Origin: Pirellulaceae bacterium
GTDB lineage: Bacteria > Planctomycetota > Planctomycetia > Pirellulales > Pirellulaceae
NCBI GenBank assembly: GCA_029243025.1
Contig: JAQWSU010000005.1
Span: forward strand, 31,286 to 95,285
Length of the DNA: 64,000 nucleotides
Direction of reading: 5' to 3'
Shown: piece after piece, positions 61,201-64,000 of the stretch
Layout: each line of letters begins with the position of its first letter
Position numbering within the stretch: position 1 is the first letter of the stretch
Program-made: the position numbers and the translations under genes
Notes under the pieces: model-generated
What the model was told of the DNA's origin: nothing
Databases searched by the model: none
The model's input: the letters and a program-made list of their open reading frames with translations, nothing else

Positions 61201-61498
61201 CTTCGCCTGTATCGAAGTCCGTCGTGTAAGTTCCGTCGCCAATGCGATATTGAAGCACGTGATCGCCTGACGTGGTGGCAACTTCGCTGAGATGAATACG
61301 GGCATCAGCATGGCTGAATTCGACCGACCATTTATCGGGGGATTCTTCTAACGACACCGTTGTCAACAGAATCCGTTCTTCAAGACGATCAAATACCAAG
61401 CAATTTCGAAGCTGTTTTTTTCGCGAACGAACTCCATGTCGCCGTATTGAACGTTGTTGATAACTCATCACAGAAAGCACTTCATGGAGGCTGTTCAT
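40286..61498 (-). CDS. Giant LEPR-XLL surface protein with lectin, DUF642-like, PKD, RTX and dockerin modules
   Basis: 7070 residues in one uninterrupted frame. N-terminus: LEPR-XLL-type motif (residues 36-45, FDRLEERILL), which planctomycetes use on giant exported proteins. In order: FHA-like beta-helix repeats with alternating Val/Ile; 8 or so 'H-G-L' repeats of about 90-110 residues (DNA about 57580-59950; PNHGLETGQSVTYNAQGE); a long block of beta-helix-like repeats; mixed C-type-lectin-like segments; two DUF642-like modules (46396-47886); more lectin half-domains (to about 42450); a PKD-like domain (41.7-41.95 kb); RTX calcium repeats (41.2-41.4 kb); and dockerin repeats (40.6-40.85 kb). 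It probably acts as a cell-surface adhesin or colony/attachment matrix protein, by inference. Confidence 0.9.
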   Translation of the reverse strand: MNSLHEVLSVMSYQQRSIRRHGVRSRKKQLRNCLVFDRLEERILLTTVSLEESPDKWSVEFSHADARIHLSEVATTSGDHVLQYRIGDGTYTTDFDTGEEGDQQIVLDQLDRHLDFGVSDDQEIQIGSLNTRGQNISVDAEGKISLASGAVISTRDVTAGGLAANADSQGDSGSIVFSTTDSILIEGDLFSQVEERSAFKSGDITFEVSDSSLIHSDSDELSVEIKGSKIEAGEFEVSVENKFRKFAKQVVGVDTNTVKITVSESDISAESIQLEAVAEDAIGFFDGEYKWFGTMVSGALFDGLVGKGLEHFFHGRLGSLVQWPTASVFLREASSAVTIEGSTLDAENSITITSEGTVESQAEAVQDRHFGGASGVEIAVGYARATSKSVTRLKPLGDTPTVLIAGGDITIESEGTAKALANVRTMAQYPEKEGGDYDLKSPASVKMVAVAITDAELTVLNDIQKNVLIESDGTVKIEATGTPQSIPNASTRAYGDGMGGVTVAVGTDTSNITSTVNAQITANQIESSDDSISLSRQQITANTLPYDSSHGWNRGDELVYEVASFDGLEPITGLEHGQPYYIVEVLEDAIKLAHTRELDLDLPPGDFNSQQQIDVLDLLTFSPAEAVRGNQIQIENHGLETAEEVQYLAMASTSEESQEFEPIGGLYDQQAYYVIRVDANTIELATSPADAINGNAIVFTDQGKGDQQGLGYVTKTIAFDPRSALDPSSNTLAIDTAGIATGTRLIYNTDASVKQPMTTVKNHLLTPPPSSIKFDPTGTLQLSQLVFELSSNLLVVPNHGLEMGEALIYQLESGAVLQPTKSEALHDGQTLYAIVIDEDRFQLALTSDDASNAQAIVFQPPESGVHHLQASQNRTIVFDPTAEVSLDVLDATQNNIFFPTPHGLVSGQRVTYQAGNGNAEVGGLVSGRDYYVSVINRSGIQLADSRERLAAGEMIDLSEGATAISGELHNFQAFQVDALEDWIVTPNHGLETGQSVTYNAQGEDAIEGLTDGSQYYVVRITPDIVRLAATVEDATAASRGDSPIRYLSLGSVGSSLQQTLESTTFARTFDAGLSQAIVDVDDNTLQLAYPWVTGQRVNYQTSGGDPVGGLQDTYNYYVVVAGENSVRLADSAENAQAAVTLDLTSRGSLGSGLHLFNLLRDETILGEASPAIVFDPTEVPPITESDSTIRISQHGWETGHQLTYLTGDGTAIPGLVNGDRYFVIKIDDDHFRLAASANDAGSGQALPLQNGAVGDHHAFEWQQVFTANDPPIKGLLAGQAYFAVVDGPRALRLAETQVEAELAAVIDYDTTNFNGSSQPSLSATDPAIAGIEISAGTSTNKNQSLAGAGLGGKPNFNDFLTKPELLWSSSAWKDSFTRGRFDGAAKGDVPLALAAAVAFTDVKHTIKSSVNGVLETTGDISIEASHSQNSKVFAKGSGSAGGGKTFALAAGVGVGFFDNDVVAEVGSQAQLDASGTIEIEATLAYPRLKYPTVKDGVATSGNTNRSNPANWPPNIAKWISPTLGVDSYLNVWSNSVVFYPDKVSENPDGDKTDAYDKRATTSMTGSAAYIDYKNSSQAIIRDQARINQKETLRAPEQEVAVDASTTMTLIGLSGSIKVNILRGLVSWNLGTAFSAFGSKAKKFAMGLSVLDVKTENTTLALVEPAALIHTGAAGLSVKSDEDIETTLIAETGSESDGVGLGLSGTRSNHNSVTLSQVDAGVVYEGGELQLDSNSQVRPVVVSGSLVSGGGAGIGASGSWTTLDRKTGSFIGLVPADWAEAYQIASDSTASTDDAEPGLIDAESISVDAENSGDVYSFSVVSAIPTFRIAKKPKEEKFVGIFDADDNYLNAVPLEEELEGGSFDLSLAGDTAINAVNDATRAQIDADGFQRIDVESTGDEALSIQAHNPTHYVVASGAGAISKGKRDGTAVAVAGSVAWNGLNLETDAKITDSQPSATQVPITVAGDILVFASTGEPETGHDIDDTEAAIWAVSGALGVAISGDFTISIAFSASINDLDSHTDAVVEYVALNAGTTAVPDSGQVEIQAVSNHTITGDGGGFAIAYGQAALDEDPEGGGSLSVAFGGSYAYNLIDATIDARVGSGTTVDANSLDVSAVDGSSIVNVTIAGAVDAGFSKNGAAFTFAGATNQITRKLDARVGREDDEDNFASTMVNVSQGLTVAATDQAQIKAIGTGLAFDLSLRPKGTFSGSVGASWATNRITDDSSVQAVIANAEIQAPTADVKVSASSQATVESWAVQVGVVLAFNMEEGIFTSDINGAMAFNDVGGAVLAEISDQTVIHSSGTVDVWAESSSEITCEIIDISLSVSLSVVNVGVGLTLAENNLTVDVRAGVQQSTINTIEQLNVNATSTETIEAIGSNASVAIAISLKGASIDVGLIGMVTLNTVDGATQAVISDSRVESEGEVAVRSTDHSTVTASGYGGQLAFAFASGTAVELNAFVQWATNDVTREVDAGIEATNSDATVIDSVGKVSISADKTALVHAKLYTIAIDVSASSGAAFAVGGSDTSVVNRLEKTDDSEYDSSTIARITRASVTASQVEVKSQSTPQLQAWVETVDAQGAFGAGGTLALVAGVSTIDATLADQVEAIVEAEANVVTTADDLIVKAELLSKESTEDDPQQSLYLRGETVSAAVSISADGVSFAGSEAGSYLNYESASTVRALVKDSHVDAKGNIDLDASDQTTALSETRDMSFSLSVVSVAAATPVADGKMKNVVSAEILSTNQATASDPIEVRSESGHITVDSTSKTSSEIATLVITGQVGIGFSTDIVFAESVVANQTSANVQNEEGSQLLKVEALQGDLSVVAVNDDHSKNTVTSGNVSVGLAAFDFVKLTSLHSPTVTSQISGDASVDVWNVNLRAIAEGETTTESQQDDFSLGFPVGALLQNVIATPVVKASVGEVDDEDSSGGDESSQWQVNPVTKVNAGGDIHILTEAMTDASGTAHMIGGSLIATIMTPQVTAIVDPITEVVLGEDAKLTAGGVIAVDVHAGVDENAHPGNFNAALGVDPEADTITFDLPQGHQTGDVLRYENFKDDGKTTSSQVAPVAGLEVGREYRTIGLDETMVQLGEVVDSSINTVDLKTDTLTFSENNLFNGPFQDWLPEQWDVIVYRQHGPEPIGGLVDGGKYWVNQQTDNTLRLYEYSEDAAGNPLYPIAPHAVDGQIIANNQFHISGHGFQTGQAVSYLAPDRVGFSVDYVNADVSPDPDTGEPLLTEEDSNISSTIYLGDDISRFSDGQLVEYRVEATSDQWFWVTGNEADPHSDPLLGEQFWQGTVGGSAVGDVYTNWSANEPNNSGGVEVATVMGSNGEWNDIQLDSSQTHYLLGQPQFVLMRNFGEMSHASAAVVAASKGGWLPSIQTEDEYDAAVKAAAGNAVWLGGSDWDLEDAWHWSTGALDPNNGDYFWQGSSDGYVPNGTDFALWANGEPNDQGRHTKHHNREQLLEMNSAGEWNDLDDSHRRYALVEFPAYKLIPFTGTFSEARLDAIERGGWIARIPDQDSNELAQDLLVSENVSSAWIGGTRDQAITGLKSGDRYFVEFVQNDSDHPNSVRLNEVTDAGTPGAEISLDRNGKVETITHSLVPVEQLPVEGLEPDVTYYVVTDGPDHFGLAASPQDAQTGNHLEISPIDVDSQSLLQTTKGFLSQVGTTSADMTSIGEGDQKLVVDIIAAGPLNVQSLQLVRAASKPQNDGTGTASSSVSTAGGSVIDVTGDPKGYSNSFASAGLKVAPGAELRGNEVELVALSAGNVYSHVNSHTGAAASDSRSLAKSSIDSTSLIQIEGLIHANRTVKIVSENSDNGKASATTQGGGIVSTQVSNADISGKYQNLLHLLSNARITAGDAIDLTASTTFDGKLTSDTESNGVFGNSKANETDGMSFAIADSSDRRNATKIRIDDAMLIADNISIISQLSGVDTGQSYAHATGKGMQNKQRAIGQVDIQSDINVEIGGSALLVAEALDIDATVELLDVDIEGYTYRGRISSEALANLNYDTDVKVSAEKGAIIHADVIWVDAHQDVDQANNLKYHAFNHRGSNSTEREDITGDQSIDWNATVLGKAKANLEVDSQGKVVEIEGVVLNGGNLQVGDVVPVDQPIFVTDVPFDFQEQLTMFTARPSDTSLSGDSAVTGDALFYAVFFADLENESNRDLVIRDVDLDAAIDDRVETKIFWQGGSNGLPVNGAYANWLFGEPTDANGSEDYVILRAQDGKWVDSVGTNQHKYILASDSGYELSATTFTFDEAVADARSKGGTVAAVTSASENSLIWGLAKGNDVWLNGSDAQQEGIWTRPERPSVVVVDAATNSLNARHSLNPGESVPGAFHARNLFPGDEQSTADILLAGDIHNPNGRIDISSQSGNILTASEQLVWSGNMDGTAANGAYTNWNPGEPNDFGGIEDHAVMYGNGKWNDIRGDNKYRYVLETESGYQLINQELTFDAAKADAASRGGRVAWPTTQAENDAISSLAGDSVVWIDGSDSLMEGTWLRPRRDELRLNGRNLQLEAAQGDIAGDLLIVVSESTRPTDPTVTNGDFETSAGSFTVWPGYTGGGNPGDISGWTGSGGHGINPIADGNAPFRDNGGNSTHVAFLQATSYLEQTVRGFKSGKIYSLGIDFNSRNCCGDFPIGNVYANGVLIGDLSGSSTGAAQVQPVGGSEPWYHADLLFRADSREVTIRIEAIPSAGGDATLVIDNVAVSATTLGSSTDAILSVVSGGHVSLDISGEPDSGGRFRGIERLEGETIDVGLRRWNDTLETIGTPPDPSDDLATHYFISGFNSESQFAANHQEIYANGDILVHGLRSDGTTLQAEDEARLLSIDANATIAGDSGQLSVYTNGPIKIRDGVDHTWQLVQVSTPKVTNGNFEASSASFTEWPGYTGGGNPSDISGWMGSGGHGLNPISDGNVPFRDNGSNSTHVAFLQGSSYLEQSVSDFEVGTLYQLGIDFNSRNCCGDFPVAKVYANGALIGNLSSSTSGTASVQPVGGSEPWYHSDLVFRADAEEVTIRIESMPSAGGDSTLVIDNVAVSVTMFTFAQAMAEAAVNDAWLATIRNANEEYLVNEAMDGRAAWYGGTDVRQEGSWAWLTGEIFRTPFYLGNYQTGSPIDGRFEQWKHASLSTATDEADSEGQVEPDDRQSNEDFLAMDDDGNWIDENGEQLHAYVLETENDLQFVASEVSFADAWLDAYQRGGWIAAADTVQRNQEIQKLAAGQSIWLGATDAKSEGLWEWLTPFYADSNFWKGGSDGKPVDNAYSNWNNGEPNNVADREDFLQRLSNGLWNDLPADNWGTPLPYLVVETHVRSSSPETRIGDIVSTHGDIELDAAGDTYLSGQIETRENGTFTWYGAGQLLDANPGEEQQPRVKTRLLQLGSMGGLGQIEQPLPIAVQKLRSKIENQPIHSLYAANSGAPLSLGDLVVFEGNLHVVTDQSLVVDAPIAVEGGGNLTLVSNGLGQDPSTGVSLEYFRSETDLTYTNWASGEPNGCCGGADYVQMYANGTWDDTDGTDVKGGYILEVNGDYSFVGGSFTWAQAAVDARTKNGQLATIQNEAEQLLAAKHTGGTSVWIGATKPAHADDWKWVVEDGYQNWNLSQPDNWQGTEHFAHLRTDGVWNDLPGDYRLDAYLLENEQGFRLVSGDFNWFQAYRDALANGGQLATIRNQTEQAQAETAAGGISAWIGATDIDDPGNWKWVGQESLVIKQPVITRGGNGNINLLGSSGIVLKNNDEVMRFEKPFWPDSGGYSNWQLGEPNNCCGGQNYVQMYSWGKWDDAGGSTVLDGYLLEVEGEFLFVDGSFDWWAAAHDAQSRGGHLAVIESEEEQARAAQHTNGKNVWIGATDEGHEGKWTWVVPKNFENWAVGEPNNGSDMQDHLHMYANGEWDDVLGSDPRSYLLETDGDFQLVQGSFTWSEADADARSRGGHLATILSHDEQVAAQVAAKGVDVWLGANDATQEGIWKWIDVSVAEPNTLVSSSGNGQIVLAAGTQFKQGRLQEGDAAAEILMEPGSRIANEFGNVILMAASDLFLSQISTNAHPDGNEGAVLVVADYDGVTGQRADGEGTIRGVGMATHVIADRVVFVAEGRHDLQGWGIGREVDPLRTQVSRLAALTDFGDVAIENVGDLQIGRIDIPMKGVLKDAFDARSVVPMKTIPERISELDQDQEAPEYNNSDGVFSISGLAILNAGGILDDRYHLSVNSGQSLTVLPDTPVINLSAGPVLLSALSDEAPSAVFEVVKGNFTWDQARGNATDRDGWMANLTTQEAADFVAALGDQNVWIGASDVGSEGQWYWVDERDGQSRKASLDNFDFTNWDSSGPNNAGTGEHYAYLIGSTQKWDDLNGTQSMSYLLERPPTTNLEIHSPIFTAGGTNEIYLFEGYQSLPIAIPIPTETCQIYHRLDAQGDFVEGADLQFSVSQCAQDLAFAATDATQPWHALRGLEGEGRDQPQRFYFSLDEAQRDAATYDDGTLLGKASLLIDNGGLQTVYVRVLDGDGAYTDYQRTFEVGDQPAKDLIVEQISELAPANLPVELSGGFVDRGGNDAHVAVIEWGDDSPATVVSLEPAEQAFSSSHTYSQAGHYSTTVTLVNSLTGQSIASSTVQYVNGVSLHGNELQIVGTLGDDLVVVEQQDQQLVVHAEFSGNAANDSANSQVDLLREMFFNAEVASLTVMLSDGIDRLFVAANVEQLIEANGGADDDYLSAGGGAVNFIGGEGDDFLQGSPRDDSLRGGPGQDWIVAKEGNDYLDGGPDVDRMFAGLGQDQIISGGEPDFVSGGDDPGMDQLVLNADAGIVDLTNVAGPVLESIESINLRGVDGAKLKLDVPSVLVSTDSKNHLLLTIDDYSTVELDSDWKLAGFSTTDGIYRRKYQTDSAVVEMMGPIEWHNPADALDVSGDGVVTPLDALFIVNELNSRRFTLPTGELLFGGIDHALSELEVRHFGFLDVTDDNHVVPLDVLLVLNKLNSRSLVSNGEGEADGNAFAAKQRISILSDDSVRQPLNNASEARGIESINFQTRSSHSQNAVAESVLTRFDRIFDDLPSHQGELDDLFADPEQLASALKTDSLDALEDPLHSFGS
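46396..46904 (-). repeat. DUF642-like module, second copy
   Basis: About 170 residues, from TNGNFEASSASFTEWPGYTG to VIDNVAVSV, with NSRNCCGDFPVAKVYANG and WYHSDLVFRADAEEVTIRI. Galactose-binding-like beta sandwich type with a GNF-E opening typical of DUF642. It is about three quarters identical at DNA level to the copy at 47380-47886. Confidence 0.65.
47380..47886 (-). repeat. DUF642-like module, first copy
   Basis: Opens TNGDFETSAGSFTVWPGYTG and ends LVIDNVAVS. It has paired Cys in NSRNCCGDFPIGNVYANG and the strand WYHADLLFRADSREVTIRI. The close copy 980 bp away shows a duplication of the module. Confidence 0.65.
57580..59950 (-). repeat. Array of H-G-L repeats inside the giant protein
   Basis: About eight units, each 90-110 residues, that share the frame N-H-G-L-x-x-G-x-x-V-x-Y, then I-x-G-L-x-x-G-x-x-Y-Y-V, then R-L-A-x-S. 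Examples: PNHGLETGQSVTYNAQGEDA, QHGWETGHQLTYLTGDGTAI. Two further units appear near 52-52.4 kb. Beta-strand-rich modules are suggested by the alternating hydrophobic pattern. Confidence 0.7.
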
Positions 61499-62415
61499 AT
61501 CTTTTTTTGGCTGCAGAATTTTTGGACAAGTGGAAGCGAATCGAATGGGCGAAGAAACACCAGAGATTTACGAAAGGCCAAACCACGCGCACCGAGGAAA
61601 CTAAATAAAATAAACCACATCGAACTACGATGCGAGGTTAAACGCAGTGGCACATTCTAATGTGAAGGTTCCGGCAATAGGTAAACGAATCGAGTGAATT
61701 TTGTTTTCATTGACCTCACCGCCTTCCGGACGAAAACCTGTTGCAGGCCGATTATTTTTCAAAATTCTCTTTCATCCGAACAGCCCCCTCAAATGAAGTA
61801 ATCGCTTACTAACAATCATCCTCAGCGGACTCGTAGCGTTGACGTTGTCAGCACGATTGCAAGATTGACTCAAGCAGCACGAGGATCGACTCCCGTATTG
61901 TCATTCGGCTCCCTGAAAAGCTGTACCTGTCACTTTCCCTAACGCTCTTCGCGTATCACCGGCTTTACAGACAATCGCCACAACGAAAACTATTTCCGAT
62001 TTCCGGCAACATCACTGCAAAGAAATTCGACGGGCGTAACGTTTTCATGCAGCGTCTTTCTCATGGCGCCGAAGACTAGTGAACAAAAATCAGCCTCTGC
62101 ACAGATTTCCTGGATTTCGATGACAGAAGCAGGAAAAGCTTCTTCTTACTGGATCGTCGATCAGCATGCGCCGCCCGTTGAGTAGAGTCAATCGAGACGA
62201 AAAATCTGGGGCGTCACGACACGCGCCAGGTAATCGAGACAAGAAAAAGGAGGTAAGTAAAGAGTTCGCGACTTGCCATTCGGCAATTCGCGTTTGGCAA
62301 ATGGCATTGCTACCGCAGCGACGGAGGCAACCTTTGGTCAAGCCTGGGTAGAATGAACGCCAGGAACAAGAAAGCTCACCAAGATGAGCAAGAGTGCGCG
62401 AGTGTCAAGTTCTTC
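61499..62415. other. Intergenic between two surface-protein genes
   Basis: About 920 bp without a supportable gene. It should include the promoter and leader of the giant gene. A 7-bp inverted repeat (TGCCATT...AATGGCA, near 62275-62305) is present but has no T tail. Confidence 0.4.
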
Positions 62416-64000
62416 TCAATAGCTGAAGTCGGCAATTTGCAAATCCATCCAAGATTCATCGGCGAACTGCCCCCACATTTCGTTGATCAGCCCTTCAGCT
62501 GTTGATCGACCAAGCCACCAACGGTTTCGATGGCGGCCAATGACGTCATCTCGACCATCACCATCGAAATCACCAACTGAAACATCAAACCAAGTCACCG
62601 AATCCGACCAAGCACCCCAGTGCTGGTTTTCGAATTTCGTTCCATTCGATCGAGCTAACCACCACTCACCTCCGTTTGTTCTGCCGAGTAGATCGGCGAG
62701 TCCATCACCATCGAAGTCGCCCACTTGTACATCGTTCCAAGTGTGATTAGCCCAGGCGCCCCATTTCTCATTGGCAAAAGCGTTGCCCGTTGACTTACTA
62801 ACCCACCACTTTCCGTTCGCGCGTCCCAAAACATCGTCTTTTCCATCGCCATTCACGTCGGCGACAGAAACATCCATCCACGAGACTTTCGTCGACCACA
62901 CACCCCAACTTTCGTTCACAAACTCGGTACCTGTAGATCTGCCGACCCACCAAGTGCCGCCGTCAACCAAACGACCAACTAAATCCGACATACCGTCGCC
63001 GTTTACATCGGCAACTTGGACGTCGGTCCACTCACGATTAGCGGCCCACCTACCCCATTTTTGATTAACAAATTCAGTACCATTTGATTTGGCCACCCAC
63101 CAATTGCCACCTGCTTCAGTGCGTCCAACAACGTCGGTATTTCCATCGCCGTCAACATCTGCCAACTGCACATCAATCCAGTTAACGGCAGTCGACCATT
63201 GCCCCCAGATCTCCGCTTGAATCGTCGAGCCATCGGCAATCCCAACCCACCAGGTTCCATTCTGGCGTCCCACGACATCGATCAATCCATCCCCGTTAAA
63301 ATCCGCCGCATGGAAGTCCTGCCAATCTTCACTATCCGCCCAAGCGCCGAGATCCTGCGTACTGAAGGCGTTACCCTGGGAAACGGCAACAAGTAGCCGG
63401 TCGCCCGATCGGACCAGCAAATCATCGCGTGGCGGATCGTCATTAGAACCGTGCACGGTGATTGCAAGTACCCCTGTAGACGCCACGTCACCATCGGTAA
63501 CGGTATAAACAAACGATTCGATCAGTGTTTCACCATCATCCAGTTCGTTAACAATTGCATTTGCATTGTCCAAGGTGTAGATATAATCTCCATCCTGATC
63601 TAGCATCAACGCCCCATAGACGCCAGAAATTGTCACTCCGACGTCAGCTGCATGACCATCCAAATGGCTGATACTAAGGACAGCTTCTTCTGGATCATGG
63701 TCATTTTCGAGTACATTGCCTGCAACGAAATCTGGATCTGAATCCTCATCCAGGTGTTCGCTTTCATTGGCTACGATCGGAGATAAGTTGCCGCCGTTCG
63801 CTGATGCCACAGCAATCCAGGATGCCGCCGGTTCCGAGTCTACCGATCCATCATTGACGAGATACCGAAATCGGAAGATACCCTCAAAGTCAGTTTGTGG
63901 AATGAAATTGAAGACGCCTGTCTGCGGATCGAGCGAAATGGCGCCCGTGTCGGAATGCTCGAGCAACGAATAAGTCAGGGAGTCTTCGTCGCTGTCACTA
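62416..64000 (-). CDS. VCBS/FG-GAP-repeat surface protein (5' end outside window)
   Basis: The frame is open from base 64000 down to the stop at 62416; no start is needed within the window, as the N-terminal part lies beyond it. Visible parts: a cadherin-like region (FNFIPQTDFEGIFRFRYLVN), a VCBS domain (GVYGALMLDQDGDYIYTLDN; FVYTVTDGDVASTGVLAITV), then six and a half FG-GAP units of ~47 residues (W-x-D-V-x-V-A-D-x-N-G-D-G-x-x-D-x-x-G-R; GKWWVSKSTG). The last unit ends abruptly at LQIADFSY. Exported surface protein by family; ligand unknown. Confidence 0.85.
   Translation of the reverse strand, partial: SDSDEDSLTYSLLEHSDTGAISLDPQTGVFNFIPQTDFEGIFRFRYLVNDGSVDSEPAASWIAVASANGGNLSPIVANESEHLDEDSDPDFVAGNVLENDHDPEEAVLSISHLDGHAADVGVTISGVYGALMLDQDGDYIYTLDNANAIVNELDDGETLIESFVYTVTDGDVASTGVLAITVHGSNDDPPRDDLLVRSGDRLLVAVSQGNAFSTQDLGAWADSEDWQDFHAADFNGDGLIDVVGRQNGTWWVGIADGSTIQAEIWGQWSTAVNWIDVQLADVDGDGNTDVVGRTEAGGNWWVAKSNGTEFVNQKWGRWAANREWTDVQVADVNGDGMSDLVGRLVDGGTWWVGRSTGTEFVNESWGVWSTKVSWMDVSVADVNGDGKDDVLGRANGKWWVSKSTGNAFANEKWGAWANHTWNDVQVGDFDGDGLADLLGRTNGGEWWLARSNGTKFENQHWGAWSDSVTWFDVSVGDFDGDGRDDVIGRHRNRWWLGRSTAEGLINEMWGQFADESWMDLQIADFSY

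Noticed and set aside
62275..62305. Inverted repeat as terminator
   Set aside because: Short stem and no T tail in either orientation.

Overview
The window reads as a chromosomal segment of a planctomycete, probably from or near the Pirellulales. The evidence is a 7070-residue giant surface protein with an N-terminal LEPR-XLL-type sorting motif, several exported proteins with planctomycete dockerin-like repeats and PEP-CTERM tails, a TIGR03545/TIGR03546-type membrane pair, FG-GAP/ASPIC-UnbV (CRTAC1-type) proteins, and a sugar-acid catabolic cluster rich in Gfo/Idh and isomerase families. GC is moderate; most intact genes look native and a central stretch looks like accessory DNA.

Layout. 1-10.6 kb is housekeeping-like: a J-domain-like membrane protein, the TIGR03545/03546 pair, a strong orphan intrinsic terminator, a small acidic protein, a TPR protein, ileS (eukaryote-like type) and purN. 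10.6-14.2 kb is a decayed island bounded by a 5'-half copy of tRNA-Met and the intact tRNA-Met(CAT). It holds remnants of a surface-glycan cluster: a GT2 fragment, a WbqC-like gene with one amber codon, and an intact NeuD-like acetyltransferase. 14.5-25 kb holds PEP-CTERM/dockerin-type exported proteins (one broken), a gene graveyard (VOC, nitroreductase, polymerase and transposase fragments), and a foreign-looking gamma-glutamyltranspeptidase gene.

25.4-30.1 kb holds what I consider the key discovery. Two adjacent minus-strand ORFs are one reading frame of about 1572 codons interrupted only by a TGA at 28120-28122. The TGA is followed at once by a stem-loop with the spacing, apical GGUC loop and bulge expected of a bacterial SECIS. 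The product would be a selenocysteine-containing lipoprotein with FG-GAP repeats, Sec, an ASPIC/UnbV region, a TlpA-like thioredoxin and TPRs. 30.6-37.5 kb is a six-gene catabolic operon (isomerase, Gfo/Idh, HpaI aldolase, SDR, 3-hydroxyacyl-CoA-dehydrogenase-like, D-2-hydroxyacid dehydrogenase) divergent from an SMP-30 lactonase.

37.9-40.1 kb has a YebC-family gene and a two-gene unit encoding a HAMP-like membrane protein and a Flp-like pilin. 40.3-61.5 kb is the giant adhesin gene, built of beta-helix-like repeats, H-G-L repeats, many C-type-lectin half-domains, two DUF642-like modules, a PKD-like domain, RTX repeats and a dockerin. 62.4-64 kb is the 3' part of another large surface protein with a VCBS domain and seven FG-GAP repeats, running off the window.
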